A stretch of 64,000 nucleotides of DNA from Bacteroides_D sp963543925 (GTDB taxonomy: Bacteria > Bacteroidota > Bacteroidia > Bacteroidales > CAJPTX01): contig CAUUCP010000002.1 of the NCBI GenBank assembly GCA_963543925.1, positions 29,289 through 93,288 on the forward strand, in the 5' to 3' direction. Every line of letters starts with the position of its first letter. The first letter of the stretch is position 1. The notes beneath the pieces are model-generated. The model searched no databases and was not told where the DNA came from. It saw only the letters and a list, made by a program, of their open reading frames with translations. A program made the translations under genes and the position numbers. Positions 43,985 through 52,744 of the stretch are shown in pieces.

Positions 43985-44419
43985 TTACTCCAATTTCCTC
44001 TCCGAAGATATTGTAAAAGAAAAACGCCGCGAGACGCGACTACGCAATAGATACAACACAACGTAATACATGGCGACTATCCCCAACATGGAGAGCGCCA
44101 TAATCCCCTCAGTAGCTCCGAGACCATAGCTCAGGATCAAAGCGAGGAGTAGAAGCAAGAATGGGAGAACGTACCCCAAGAAGATAGCGAAATATCCCTG
44201 CTGGTTATGGACGGTCACCCGCACCTCTTCTCCCACCGCAAAGGTCTCTCCCTGTGGTAGGAGGGCATCGACCTCATAGAGTTTGGTATCTGCAGCCCCA
44301 CAGGCAGACTTAGCATGACAGGAGGCACAGGCAGACTCATTGATGAACTGCACCCTCGCCAATTCTCCCTTCAAAGAGACGATCACCGCCCTGCGGTATG
44401 TACAAGACTTCTGTTCCAT
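43985..44419 (-). CDS. rseC: RseC/MucC-family membrane protein
   Basis: 144 residues. A cysteine-rich N-terminal part (CASCHAKSACG, about 32-42) precedes two membrane helices (about 75-95 and 100-125), the normal RseC layout. In enterobacteria RseC acts with the Rsx (Rnf) complex in keeping SoxR reduced; leading an rnf operon is standard for Bacteroidota. It starts the operon; rnfB follows 2 bp after. The -7 box lies only 12 bp upstream of the start codon. Confidence 0.92.
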   Translation of the reverse strand: MEQKSCTYRRAVIVSLKGELARVQFINESACASCHAKSACGAADTKLYEVDALLPQGETFAVGEEVRVTVHNQQGYFAIFLGYVLPFLLLLLALILSYGLGATEGIMALSMLGIVAMYYVVLYLLRSRVSRRFSFTISSERKLE

Positions 44420-44430
44420 GACTTACCCTG

Positions 44431-44438
44431 CAAATTTA
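44431..44438 (-). promoter_or_regulatory. -7 box of the rseC-rnf operon, very close to the start codon
   Basis: Minus-strand TAAATTTG at 44438-44431 fits TAnnTTTG. With a start site about 7 bp downstream the leader would be only about 5 nt. No -33 element seen, so a more distant promoter is not excluded. Confidence 0.45.
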
Positions 44439-44671
44439 GTTCTTTCATTACCCTCTAAACCCTTAGGGCTTGAGGTTGTTCGCTATTTATAACCAGTTTA
44501 GCAGTACAATACAACAGACCCTCTATATATCAATCGTTTACAACAGTACGTCCATGACAACGTTCACCAATTTCAAACGATTCCATACTAGAGTGAGGTA
44601 TCCTGTTGAGACCTGTAAAATTCTCTGTAGCTTAGTGTCTCAAATAAATTTCCATAAAAGTAGCTCCAAAA

Positions 44672-44702
44672 TTTCGTTATTTCAAAAAAGGTAGTACCTT
44701 TG
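44672..44702 (+). promoter_or_regulatory. Promoter of tRNA-Met
   Basis: TTTC at 44672-44675 and TACCTTTG at 44695-44702, 19 bp apart; the tRNA begins 10 bp downstream. Confidence 0.7.
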
Positions 44703-44712
44703 TAATCGGAAT

Positions 44713-44786
44713 GGCGAGGTAGCTCAGCTGGTTAGAGCGTGTGATTCATAATCACAAGGTCGGCGGTTCAAGCCCGCCTCTCGCTA
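44713..44786 (+). tRNA. tRNA-Met (anticodon CAT, elongator type)
   Basis: 74 nt. Acceptor GGCGAGG pairs with TCTCGCT (two G-T pairs), then TAGCTCAGCTGGTTAGAGC D arm, anticodon arm TGTGA-TTCATAA-TCACA (CAT) and T arm GGCGG-TTCAAGC-CCGCC. CCA is not encoded. The G1 start and D arm fit the elongator rather than the initiator; a tRNA-Ile2 with modified C34 cannot be excluded. A promoter and a terminator flank it. Confidence 0.92.
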
Positions 44787-44788
44787 CG

Positions 44789-44830
44789 AAAGATGGCGGA
44801 TGTCCCAGTGGGCTGTTCGCCATCTTTTTT
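44789..44830 (+). terminator. Terminator of tRNA-Met
   Basis: A 10-bp stem (44789-44798 with 44818-44827) with a 19-base loop, then T residues to 44830. Confidence 0.75.
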
Positions 44831-44979
44831 ATTCCGCGCTCCTGAAGCGCTAACTCCTAGCCCTGGACGGGCAAGAACTTGGATAGGCGGCGTCTCCGCA
44901 TTTTTTCGGAAGTGTGTCAGAACGTAATTTCTCCGCTCCGTTGGAGTGTAGTTTACTACGCACGAAGATATAACCTATT

Positions 44980-45039
44980 GGATACTGTCCTAAAGGGTAT
45001 GTAAGTGTCACGGGTGCTGGTAAGCGACGAACAGTATCC
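44980..45039. repeat. Small inverted-repeat insert beside MITE copy B
   Basis: GGATACTGT (44980-44988) and its exact complement (45031-45039) enclose 42 bp. The inner sequence TACTGTCCTAAAGGGTATG (44983-45001) resembles the MITE terminal repeat, so this looks like an additional nested or decayed end. Confidence 0.5.
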
Positions 45040-45420
45040 TAGAAAAGTGTGTAAGAGGGTGAGAGCTGGGCGGCGATCGTGAGCTTATAAATCTTTATAT
45101 ATTCCTAAATATACGAGACTACCCACAGGGTGGGATAGGGGTAGATCGGATGTAGTGCCTTTTTGTCATCCTTTGTCATCGCTTGTAGACCGCTTGTAGA
45201 CCGCTTGTAGAGCCCTTGTACACTCCTTGTACACTCTGTAAATTTGGCAGAAAGAACGCCCTTATTATAAATATATTCCATTATTTCTATATCGCATTAT
45301 TTAGTTATGTAGAAATACTGGGTTAGGATTTCCTAAAGTGGTAGTGTGTAATGGAGGTATAAAGAGCGGGTGGTAGGAGGAGGAATAGGCAGAACCTATT
45401 ACACACTTTTACGGACACTA
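45033..45420 (-). mobile_element. MITE-like composite element, copy B
   Basis: 388 bp between tRNA-Met and the large surface-protein gene. Terminal inverted repeats: left 45033-45054 (AGTATCCTAGAAAAGTGTG), right 45420-45399 on the minus strand (GTGTCCGTAAAAGTGTGTAA). Read on the minus strand it has the arm ACTTTAGGAAATCCTAA, then TAAATAATGCGATATAG, as in copy C, then a five-unit 11-bp array. The central 16-bp inverted repeat of A and C is not preserved here. No transposase. The longest open frame inside is a shadow. Confidence 0.75.
45180..45234 (-). repeat. Five 11-bp tandem units inside MITE copy B
   Basis: Plus-strand units CGCTTGTAGAC (twice), CGCTTGTAGAG, CCCTTGTACAC and TCCTTGTACAC, five exact 11-mers; one or two decayed units adjoin (45160-45179). 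Confidence 0.9.
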
Positions 45421-45457
45421 CCTCCTTATGTTCAACACCTCCCGCAACAGCCCCACC

Positions 45458-45490
45458 AAAAAAAAGGAAGCCCCCATGTTGGAGGCTTCC
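45458..45490 (-). terminator. Terminator of the large surface-protein gene
   Basis: Minus-strand 7-bp stem GGAAGCC/GGCTTCC (with two further pairs inside) followed by eight T (complement of 45458-45465). It begins 35 bp after the stop. Confidence 0.85.
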
Positions 45491-45524
45491 CTATGTTCTA
45501 CATGTTTACAACGCTAGGCGAAGA

Positions 45525-48500
45525 TTACTTGACAACCTTTACAGTCTTTGCAGCACCATTCTGCGCCTCTATGCGTACGAAATAGACCCCTGCAGGGAGG
45601 GTTTCAGTATTCACTACCACCTCTTTCCCACTCAAGAGACCCGAATAGAGTACCCGTCCGAGGGCATTGAGGAGCTGATAATGCCCAGCGATCTCCTCGG
45701 GGTTAAGGATACGGAGCTGTGCAGCGAAGGGGTTCGGAAGCACCTCAACTCCGACCCATAAAGTATCCTCTATCGCACCTGGTTTCTCGTTGACCGTAAC
45801 CACACACTTGTCAGTTTTGCCGCCCATGGTAGCTGTCACCTCGGCAGTACCAGCCTTGAGAGCCTTTACTAGCCCCGTGGCATCTACCGAGACCACATCC
45901 TCGCCCACGGTCACTTTCCACGTCACAGCCTCTGGCGTCGCATTCTGTGGAGTATACTTTACAGTGAGCTGCTGCGACTCCTTAACGGTTAACGTTAATT
46001 CAACTGTGGCGGGGGAGACTTCAATCTTTGTGATTGCAATCTTCTTGCCCTTCTGCGCGATCGCTAGCGTTGCCTTGAGCCCCGTGCCCTCCTGCGTAAA
46101 GAGCACGGTCGCCTCACGCGACTCACCGGTGGTGTTTTCTTTCACCACGACTTTGATAGTCGCTATACCTGTGCCATTCTTAGTGGAGAGTTCCACCCAA
46201 TCAGCAGTTGTTTCTGCAGTCCAAGGCTTCTCGGATGTGACGGTAACATCTGATTCTTTTCCAAGCTCGCCGATATCAAGCTTTGAGGGCGCTACGGTAA
46301 AGTCACCCGCTACGACAGTCAGTTTTTTCACGGGCTCACCATTCGCCACGAGCTTATTTTGTGTAGCGTCCCAAGTAACCCCTTCTGGCGAGGTGATTTG
46401 CGCATCCTTAAGTGTGAACGTCCCAAAGCCTTGTATCGCAGGCTTCTCGCCCGAAGTCACGGCAAGAGATGCCTTGTTGATCGAGAGGGTGGCAGCCTTC
46501 GTTCCTTCCACATTGCCCGTTACGTTAATGGATAGATCAGCAAGTGAAAGCTCGCCCTCTGTCACAGCGATAGCCCCTGTGGCAAGCGTCCCAGCCCCCA
46601 CCAGCTTGGTATTCTTAGTGATTTTCAACGTTTCGCCCGCCGCCGCAGTGAGCGCACAGTTGCCCTCGACTTCTATAGTAATCCCATCGAGGTCATTCTG
46701 GAGTGCAGCGCCAGCCGTAGACGCGATGTCTACATCTTTTAGTTTCAAGGTCTTGGTCACAGGATCATAAGAGATTGCGCCGCCCGTCTTCACTGTCACG
46801 CCGGGGAGTGTAGCGAGCGTCTGTAGATTCTGAGAAGAGATCTCGACTCCCGCAATATAGAAATGATAGCTCTCCTGACGCAGGATCTTCACTTCGCTCT
46901 TAACCACTTCGCTATCCTGTTTATTCACCACCGCCTTCTTTGTAGCATTATATTCGTAATTTGAATTGGCAAGATGCACGCCAGTAAGCACAAGACCTCC
47001 CGCATAGAGCGACCCCTCTTCGGTTCCAGTAAGCGTAACGACAGCCTTGGATATCGAGACGGTTTCATGGGTGGTAATACCCCTCTTCTTACCCTTAAGG
47101 TTCAAGGTCACGTCCTTCACATTGATATTACCGGCAACACGGAGGGCATCCCCTTGTTTTGCAACGACATTCAGCACCCCTGCCCCCTCCAATGAGAGAT
47201 TGTATTGGTTCGTAATCGCATTCCCTGTAGGAGCATCAATGGAATTTTCACCTTCGAGCACGAGCTTATACCCATCCCTATTGATGAAGATTGTATTTCC
47301 ACACTCCATCTTCACATTTTTCATGCGGAGCGTATACATGTCGGTAGTAGCCTCGAATCGTAACTCCCCTCCGTTCGCAACTGTCACGCCGGGGAGTTTG
47401 TCTAACGAATTCATATTCTTGGTGTGAATCTCTCGCCCACACAGTAGGAGATCAAATGTACGCTCCACATTCTCAAACAACACCTCGTTGGTAGGCTGAT
47501 CTTTGCTATCCACCACGCCAGCAGCAGTGAGTGCTCCGAAGAGAGGCTCTACAATACGACTCGTACCCGAACAGGTCACACCATTCATTGTTTTTTCTTT
47601 CCCCTTAAGGCGTACCTTGCCGTTGATCTGAACCTGGCTTCCCATTTCGCCCTTAATCGCAGGCTCATTCTTGCTTGTGATGTCACATACGCAACTTTCC
47701 ATAAAGAGGAAGTTTACATTCTCTGCGAGGGAGACACCAGCCGCATTGGAGGAAACCGCGAGCGAGCTGCCGTCAACTCCACTCCACGTAATATTTTTCT
47801 CGAACTGGGTAGCAACCCCATCAGCGGCCACAATCTTGTTAACCCCTTCTAGGCGGATCTGCAGCTCCTCTTTGGAAAGGATACCGACCGTGCTCCCCGT
47901 GGCGGTGATAGTGACATTCCGAAGGGTGAGCATACAACGAGAGCCGAGATCTTGGAACTCAATCGCCCCGCCATTGTCAATGGTAACCTCATCTAGGTCT
48001 CCCAGTTTGTCCTTGTTCTGCGAAGTAACCTTATGCCCTGCAATATAGAGTTCGTATTCTTTTTCTGGCGCCTCCAAGACCACGAGGTCTTCCACAGGCT
48101 TCTTCTCAGCGTCCACCACCACGTTTTGATCGTTAAACGATGCTCCAACGGGAGCGACAATCGTCGGCATGGGTTTTCCTGCGACCTTGCCCTGGAAAGA
48201 AACAGCTCCCGTTGCCGTATGATTCGCCTTAGCCTCTAATTTGGAACCCGCCGAAAGGTAGATTTTCGCCTCTTTTCCGTTATCGTCATAGGCATATACT
48301 CCCTTGAAAGCACCATTTGCGACAACATGCCCTTGCACCGAGAGGGTGGTACCTCGCACTATGATCCCACGATTATTCTCCTCGTTTGATACGAATTTTG
48401 CCCCCGTTCCGACGGCTCGCAAGAATGTGGGACTGCTTACTCGGAGTACCCAAAAATTCGTCTTGATAGAGACGACGCCCTCGTAGTGTATCTCTAGATT

Positions 48501-50663
48501 CTCCACCCCTTGATTATCAATAGCTGGAGAGGTATTGGGCGTTGTATTCTGTTTCTGGATATCCCCTTTAAGCGAGAGTATCGCAGGATTAGAGCCATTG
48601 CTTGGTGTAAACTGCGCTTTTCGTGTCTCGGATGCCACGCCGCCCACTAGTGCTAGGAGGTTGTCCTTGTTCAGGTCGGTGACCTGAATACCAAAGAAGT
48701 AGAGCGGATAGCGCGCCACGCCGATAGATACCGCCCCCTCTGGGGTGAGCATCCCTGTTGTTGAATTGAACTGCGCCTCCTTTGGGGAGAGAATCCGCGC
48801 CACCCCTTTCAAGGAGAGGGCTGCTAACCCCTCAACCTTTTGACAAGCGAGACCGAAATCTTCCACTTCGAGTTTCGCAGTTTTGCTAGCATCGCCATAG
48901 AGCTTACCATTTTGGGTCATTTCTACCGAGATGTGTTTTATCGTAAGGGTGACCGCCCCCTCGAGAGCGATGTCAGCGTTTTCTATCTGTAGCGTAGGCT
49001 CTGACTTTCCCGCTGCGGCTTGCCCCTGAATCTTCGTATTCTTCTTGATGAGCAGGGCGCTATTCTTATTCTCGGTCGAGTTATTGATTTTCCAAACATT
49101 CTTCCCATTCGTCTCGGTAACAAGCAGGATCGTAAGCCCATCGATCCCCTCGTTCCGAATAGCGTGGTGTTCGCCCGCCTCTAGGGTGGCGTCTTTAAGG
49201 GTAAGAGTCTTCGTATCCTTGTTGTAGCTTACCTCCCCTTTGGTCACCCCTTGGGTAAAGGCTGCAGCATTATTCTCGTCGACCTGCGTGCCACAGATGA
49301 AGAGCGGATAGGTCTCCACAGGGGGCTGTGTGTCATCTGGCGCAAAAGATAGCTTTGTCAAAGGCGTCCCTCCTGCAGAAGCCTTGAAGATCTCATCCTC
49401 AAAGACATAAGACGGAGTTGGGATCTCCTTTATCGCTGTAAAGGAATTGAACCCATCTTCTACAATCATCTCTTCCGTAGATTCGAGGTCAACTTGGGAG
49501 TGATTCAAAATCAAATTGGCAATGTCCGTAGAGCGAAGAAAGCACCAACCTCCAGTTTTTACTTCCAACTTGGTATCTTTCACCGTAAGTGTTATCGCTT
49601 TTTGTTGTTCAAACGAAGAGAATTGGACACCATTAGCTTGTTGATCCGTTGTCACGAGCTTTAATGAGCCTGAGCCCGTGAGAAGCGTAGACTGGTTCAG
49701 CACGATAGCATCCGATTTGGTCGTAGTAATCGTATTCTCCCCTTCGAGCTTAACTGTAAGGTCGTTGCGGTAGAAATTCTGGAAACCATACGCCTTTTCC
49801 CCAGTGGTCGCTATTGCGACACCATTGAGAGTCAGGGTATTGGTCGCGAGGTCGTAGCTCGCCTTGCCATCCCCTAAAATATCCGCCGCGTTCGTTGCCG
49901 TGACATAGGTAGCCCCGAGCTTGAGACCTCGGAAGCCGGGGAGATGTCGGAAGTCCTCTAGTTGGAATGTAGCATTCCCATACCTACCGATGATTTGTTT
50001 GTTCTTGTACTGATACGCGTTATCCGACAGGACGTAATCTCCGCCTATTTTTATCTCGGGCGCAACCGCAGCGAACCCCCGAATGACGCTATGGTTGCTC
50101 ATTCGGTCAGTCTCCAACTTACTTATGTACACATTATCGAACGTAAGTGTGCCCTTATCATGTGCTGCATGAATGCCCTCTGTCTTTGCCTTGATGAATA
50201 GGGCAAGGTTTTTGAGTAGGAGGTCGTTCTTCACCACAATCCCCTTATCAGCTATTATTGTAAGTTTCGAGTCATTTTTCCCCACGATAGTCAGTGCTTT
50301 GTCTGGGGTATCGCAAACAATGCCCACGGAATTCTTTCCCGAGAGGGCAATCGGTTGTTTGGTATCCACCTCTATCTTCAGCGGTAAGGCGCCCTTGTAA
50401 TCCAACCACGTCACATCGTTCATGCTCGAGCTCACGTTAGACTGATCGAGCTTCACAACCAACTCGTTGTTCTCAATCTTTACACGCACCCATCCTGCCA
50501 CGAGCCATGGTTTATCAGCATTTTTTATCGTCGCTGGTGCGGTGACAGTTTCCCCCATAATTTTGAGGGTATATTCCTGTGCTCTCCCCTTTCCTGCCGT
50601 AAGGAGCAAGACGATGGACAATAGGGCGTAGAGTAGCGCAAGATAGTATTTCTTCGCCTTCAT
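45525..50663 (-). CDS. Very large repetitive T9SS surface protein with BACON and Ig-like domains
   Basis: 1712 residues from the ATG at 50663 (50672 also possible); the signal peptide is KYYLALLYALLSIVLLLTAG to GRAQ. After an N-terminal beta-helix-like part come about six repeats of roughly 200 residues at about 248, 448, 651, 867, 1068 and 1263; from the second on, each opens with a Y-x-L-Y-I-x-G-x-x-V-like strand and contains LTLKDATL-type rungs. Then a BACON domain (about 1451-1541; EKPWTAETTADWVEL), a Big_2 Ig-like domain (about 1544-1624; TLTVKESQQLTVKYTPQNA), and a T9SS type-A C-terminal domain (VEVLPNPFAAQL to LPAGVYFVRIEAQNG). So it is exported by T9SS and probably surface-bound as an adhesin or glycan binder. 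No catalytic motif. Confidence 0.9.
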   Translation of the reverse strand: MKAKKYYLALLYALLSIVLLLTAGKGRAQEYTLKIMGETVTAPATIKNADKPWLVAGWVRVKIENNELVVKLDQSNVSSSMNDVTWLDYKGALPLKIEVDTKQPIALSGKNSVGIVCDTPDKALTIVGKNDSKLTIIADKGIVVKNDLLLKNLALFIKAKTEGIHAAHDKGTLTFDNVYISKLETDRMSNHSVIRGFAAVAPEIKIGGDYVLSDNAYQYKNKQIIGRYGNATFQLEDFRHLPGFRGLKLGATYVTATNAADILGDGKASYDLATNTLTLNGVAIATTGEKAYGFQNFYRNDLTVKLEGENTITTTKSDAIVLNQSTLLTGSGSLKLVTTDQQANGVQFSSFEQQKAITLTVKDTKLEVKTGGWCFLRSTDIANLILNHSQVDLESTEEMIVEDGFNSFTAIKEIPTPSYVFEDEIFKASAGGTPLTKLSFAPDDTQPPVETYPLFICGTQVDENNAAAFTQGVTKGEVSYNKDTKTLTLKDATLEAGEHHAIRNEGIDGLTILLVTETNGKNVWKINNSTENKNSALLIKKNTKIQGQAAAGKSEPTLQIENADIALEGAVTLTIKHISVEMTQNGKLYGDASKTAKLEVEDFGLACQKVEGLAALSLKGVARILSPKEAQFNSTTGMLTPEGAVSIGVARYPLYFFGIQVTDLNKDNLLALVGGVASETRKAQFTPSNGSNPAILSLKGDIQKQNTTPNTSPAIDNQGVENLEIHYEGVVSIKTNFWVLRVSSPTFLRAVGTGAKFVSNEENNRGIIVRGTTLSVQGHVVANGAFKGVYAYDDNGKEAKIYLSAGSKLEAKANHTATGAVSFQGKVAGKPMPTIVAPVGASFNDQNVVVDAEKKPVEDLVVLEAPEKEYELYIAGHKVTSQNKDKLGDLDEVTIDNGGAIEFQDLGSRCMLTLRNVTITATGSTVGILSKEELQIRLEGVNKIVAADGVATQFEKNITWSGVDGSSLAVSSNAAGVSLAENVNFLFMESCVCDITSKNEPAIKGEMGSQVQINGKVRLKGKEKTMNGVTCSGTSRIVEPLFGALTAAGVVDSKDQPTNEVLFENVERTFDLLLCGREIHTKNMNSLDKLPGVTVANGGELRFEATTDMYTLRMKNVKMECGNTIFINRDGYKLVLEGENSIDAPTGNAITNQYNLSLEGAGVLNVVAKQGDALRVAGNINVKDVTLNLKGKKRGITTHETVSISKAVVTLTGTEEGSLYAGGLVLTGVHLANSNYEYNATKKAVVNKQDSEVVKSEVKILRQESYHFYIAGVEISSQNLQTLATLPGVTVKTGGAISYDPVTKTLKLKDVDIASTAGAALQNDLDGITIEVEGNCALTAAAGETLKITKNTKLVGAGTLATGAIAVTEGELSLADLSINVTGNVEGTKAATLSINKASLAVTSGEKPAIQGFGTFTLKDAQITSPEGVTWDATQNKLVANGEPVKKLTVVAGDFTVAPSKLDIGELGKESDVTVTSEKPWTAETTADWVELSTKNGTGIATIKVVVKENTTGESREATVLFTQEGTGLKATLAIAQKGKKIAITKIEVSPATVELTLTVKESQQLTVKYTPQNATPEAVTWKVTVGEDVVSVDATGLVKALKAGTAEVTATMGGKTDKCVVTVNEKPGAIEDTLWVGVEVLPNPFAAQLRILNPEEIAGHYQLLNALGRVLYSGLLSGKEVVVNTETLPAGVYFVRIEAQNGAAKTVKVVK

Positions 50664-50899
50664 ATTTCTCATGTTTTTTAGGTTAGTACATTCCACTCTG
50701 GAGAAGATTCTTCTAAAGAAACAAGAAAAACGTGCAATTGTTACACTATTGCAGAAAATACCTAAAAGGGGCTCGTTTCGCAAACTGCAATTCTACAGAG
50801 AGAATATTGCACAATTCCCATTGGGGATCTTTTTCCGAAACATGTAGGGACGCCGCCTACTGCGTCCGAAAAGTACGAACAGTGATATTTTGCCCCCGC

Positions 50900-52555
50900 C
50901 TATCTAAAATCACACCCGTCTGAGGGTAGGATCTCCTCTTTCCAGTCTCCGATGTTCCGCGTCTTCTCATCGAAGCTCACGCCAACAAGATGGATCGGAC
51001 GTCCGTCATTACGGTACTGGGCGTGATAGTTCTTTTCCTTAATCTGCCGAAGGGCGTCGGCTGCCGATCCCTCTCCGTTACTCTTGAGGGCGTTAGTCTT
51101 GAACTCAAAGATATAGATATGCTTACTGTTCGTTACTACCATGTCCATCCGCCCTGTGGCACAAACGACCTCGGTTTGTACAGGAATCCTGAGGATGTAG
51201 AAGTATATGCTAATCACCGACTGATAGTAATACTCCCGCAGGTTTTGCCCCTTTTCGTCATTCGGGATATTGCCGTAATTAATCGCCGCGAGCATGGGGC
51301 TCACCCACTGGAGCACACTTCCCGTATCGCCTGCCATAAGCGCAGCATAGAGATTATCGATCGCCTCTTTTATCGCGCTACGTTCGATATAGGAATAGAC
51401 TGGCAAGAGGCTCTTTAGGAAGCTAGAGTGAACCTCCTCATTAGGGAAGCCTAATATAAAAGAATTATCTTCTTTATGATATTGTTTTATAGTAAGATAC
51501 CCAGACTGGAACAACAGGGGTATAGTCTCCCGCAGCCCGTAGCGGAAATCCTGTACGTCATCGGCGTAAATAGCGACCCCATTCTCTAGCTTGGGGATAG
51601 GGTAACTATTCTGTTTTATATACTGCACCACGTAGTTTGGGGTAGCGTTCTCGAACCAGTAATTTCCATACTTCCTATCAGACAAGACATTGAGTAGACT
51701 GAATGGGTTGTAGACATTCTGGCTCTTCTCCGAGAAACGATAGCCGTCGTACTTCTTCCGAAGGGTCTCACGGGTCTCCTCTACGGAAGTCTCTTGGGCT
51801 TCGGCAAGCCGCTGGATCTCAGGGATAAAGTATTGCGAGAGTTCTTCCTCAGTAAACCCACAAATGGCATCGTAATCATCTAGGAGGGTAATATCCTTCA
51901 GGTTATTTACGCTACTAAAGATGGTGGTCTTGCTGAACTTTGTAATCCCTGTCAAGAAGGCGAAGCGGATATAGGCGTCGCAATGCTTGAGTACCTCGTA
52001 GAAAGCGCGCAGGATCTTACGGTTTTTTTCGTTTAGCTCCTCGTTTTCTAGCGTTTCGAGGAGAGGCTTGTCGTATTCGTCTATGAGGATAACCACTGGT
52101 TTCTGCTCCTCCTCATAGGCTCGTTTTACTACTTCTTTGAAACGTCCAGAGAGGGATTTCGCGACCCCATCGCTACCATAACGGCTTTCCCAAGAGATTA
52201 GGTAGGTGTTGAGACAATTCGCCAAATCGTCGGGATTAGTGAAAGATTCGGCGTTTAATTCTAAGTAGAACACGGGGCTAGTCACCCAAGGCTCGCGCTT
52301 TTGACGGCGAGCGATCTCTTCCTCGTGCTCAGCAATATACAACCCTTCGAAAAGCTCCTTCCGTCCTTCGAAATAAGCCTGTAGTGTAGATAGAAAAAGG
52401 CTCTTGCCAAACCGGTGTGGACGGCTAAGGAAGAAGATTCGTCCCAGGGCGAGGAGTCTTTCTATGTATAAGGTCTTATCTACGTAAAGCGATCCTGTTT
52501 TGCGTAATAGATCGAAGGTTTGGGTGTCAATGGGCAACTGCCGAGGCTCGTTCAT
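50900..52555 (-). CDS. AAA-ATPase-like protein with PD-(D/E)XK nuclease domain (DUF1703 type), copy 2
   Basis: 551 residues from the ATG at 52555, downstream of the -7 box; the ORF could open earlier but would overlap the promoter. Same architecture as copy 1: QTFDLLRKTGSLYVDKT, RPHRFGKSLFLST, VVILIDEYDKPLL, LTGITKFS, and C-terminal GRMDMVVTN (Asp) with YIFEFKTN (ExK). Most blocks are shared with copy 1, with the middle and end more varied. The leader TACCTTTGTACAAAC is identical in the two. Function unknown. It lies between the large surface protein and nfn and may be a mobile or recently duplicated gene. Confidence 0.88.
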   Translation of the reverse strand: MNEPRQLPIDTQTFDLLRKTGSLYVDKTLYIERLLALGRIFFLSRPHRFGKSLFLSTLQAYFEGRKELFEGLYIAEHEEEIARRQKREPWVTSPVFYLELNAESFTNPDDLANCLNTYLISWESRYGSDGVAKSLSGRFKEVVKRAYEEEQKPVVILIDEYDKPLLETLENEELNEKNRKILRAFYEVLKHCDAYIRFAFLTGITKFSKTTIFSSVNNLKDITLLDDYDAICGFTEEELSQYFIPEIQRLAEAQETSVEETRETLRKKYDGYRFSEKSQNVYNPFSLLNVLSDRKYGNYWFENATPNYVVQYIKQNSYPIPKLENGVAIYADDVQDFRYGLRETIPLLFQSGYLTIKQYHKEDNSFILGFPNEEVHSSFLKSLLPVYSYIERSAIKEAIDNLYAALMAGDTGSVLQWVSPMLAAINYGNIPNDEKGQNLREYYYQSVISIYFYILRIPVQTEVVCATGRMDMVVTNSKHIYIFEFKTNALKSNGEGSAADALRQIKEKNYHAQYRNDGRPIHLVGVSFDEKTRNIGDWKEEILPSDGCDFR

Positions 52556-52565
52556 TATCCTACAG

Positions 52566-52580
52566 GTTTGTACAAAGGTA
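52566..52580 (-). promoter_or_regulatory. -7 box and conserved leader of DUF1703 copy 2
   Basis: Minus-strand TACCTTTGTACAAAC (52580-52566), identical to 27263-27277, contains the TACCTTTG -7 box; the start codon is 11 bp further on. Confidence 0.7.
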
Positions 52581-52652
52581 GGGAATGTTACATAATGAAT
52601 GTGTGTCACACACCATAAAGTTTGAACTAAGCAACAGCCCCGCCCATAAGAA

Positions 52653-52695
52653 AAGATCCTGACAACCGGCTTCCCTTACCGATTGTCAGGATCTT
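52653..52695 (-). terminator. Terminator of the nfn operon
   Basis: A 16-bp stem with one mismatch (52653-52668 with 52680-52695) and an 11-base loop. On the minus strand a T-rich tail follows. It lies 50 bp beyond the nfnL stop. Confidence 0.75.
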
Positions 52696-52744
52696 GAAAT
52701 ACCTCAATACCCGATCTTGTCCAATACCAGCTCTTGTCCGCTGC

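Noticed and set aside
44470..44694. 74-codon frame upstream of tRNA-Met
   Set aside because: Lies in AT-rich promoter sequence, no ribosome site or family pattern.
45790..46770. 326-codon plus-strand frame rich in Ser and Val
   Set aside because: Antisense to the repetitive surface protein; such frames are expected opposite Thr/Glu/Lys-rich genes.
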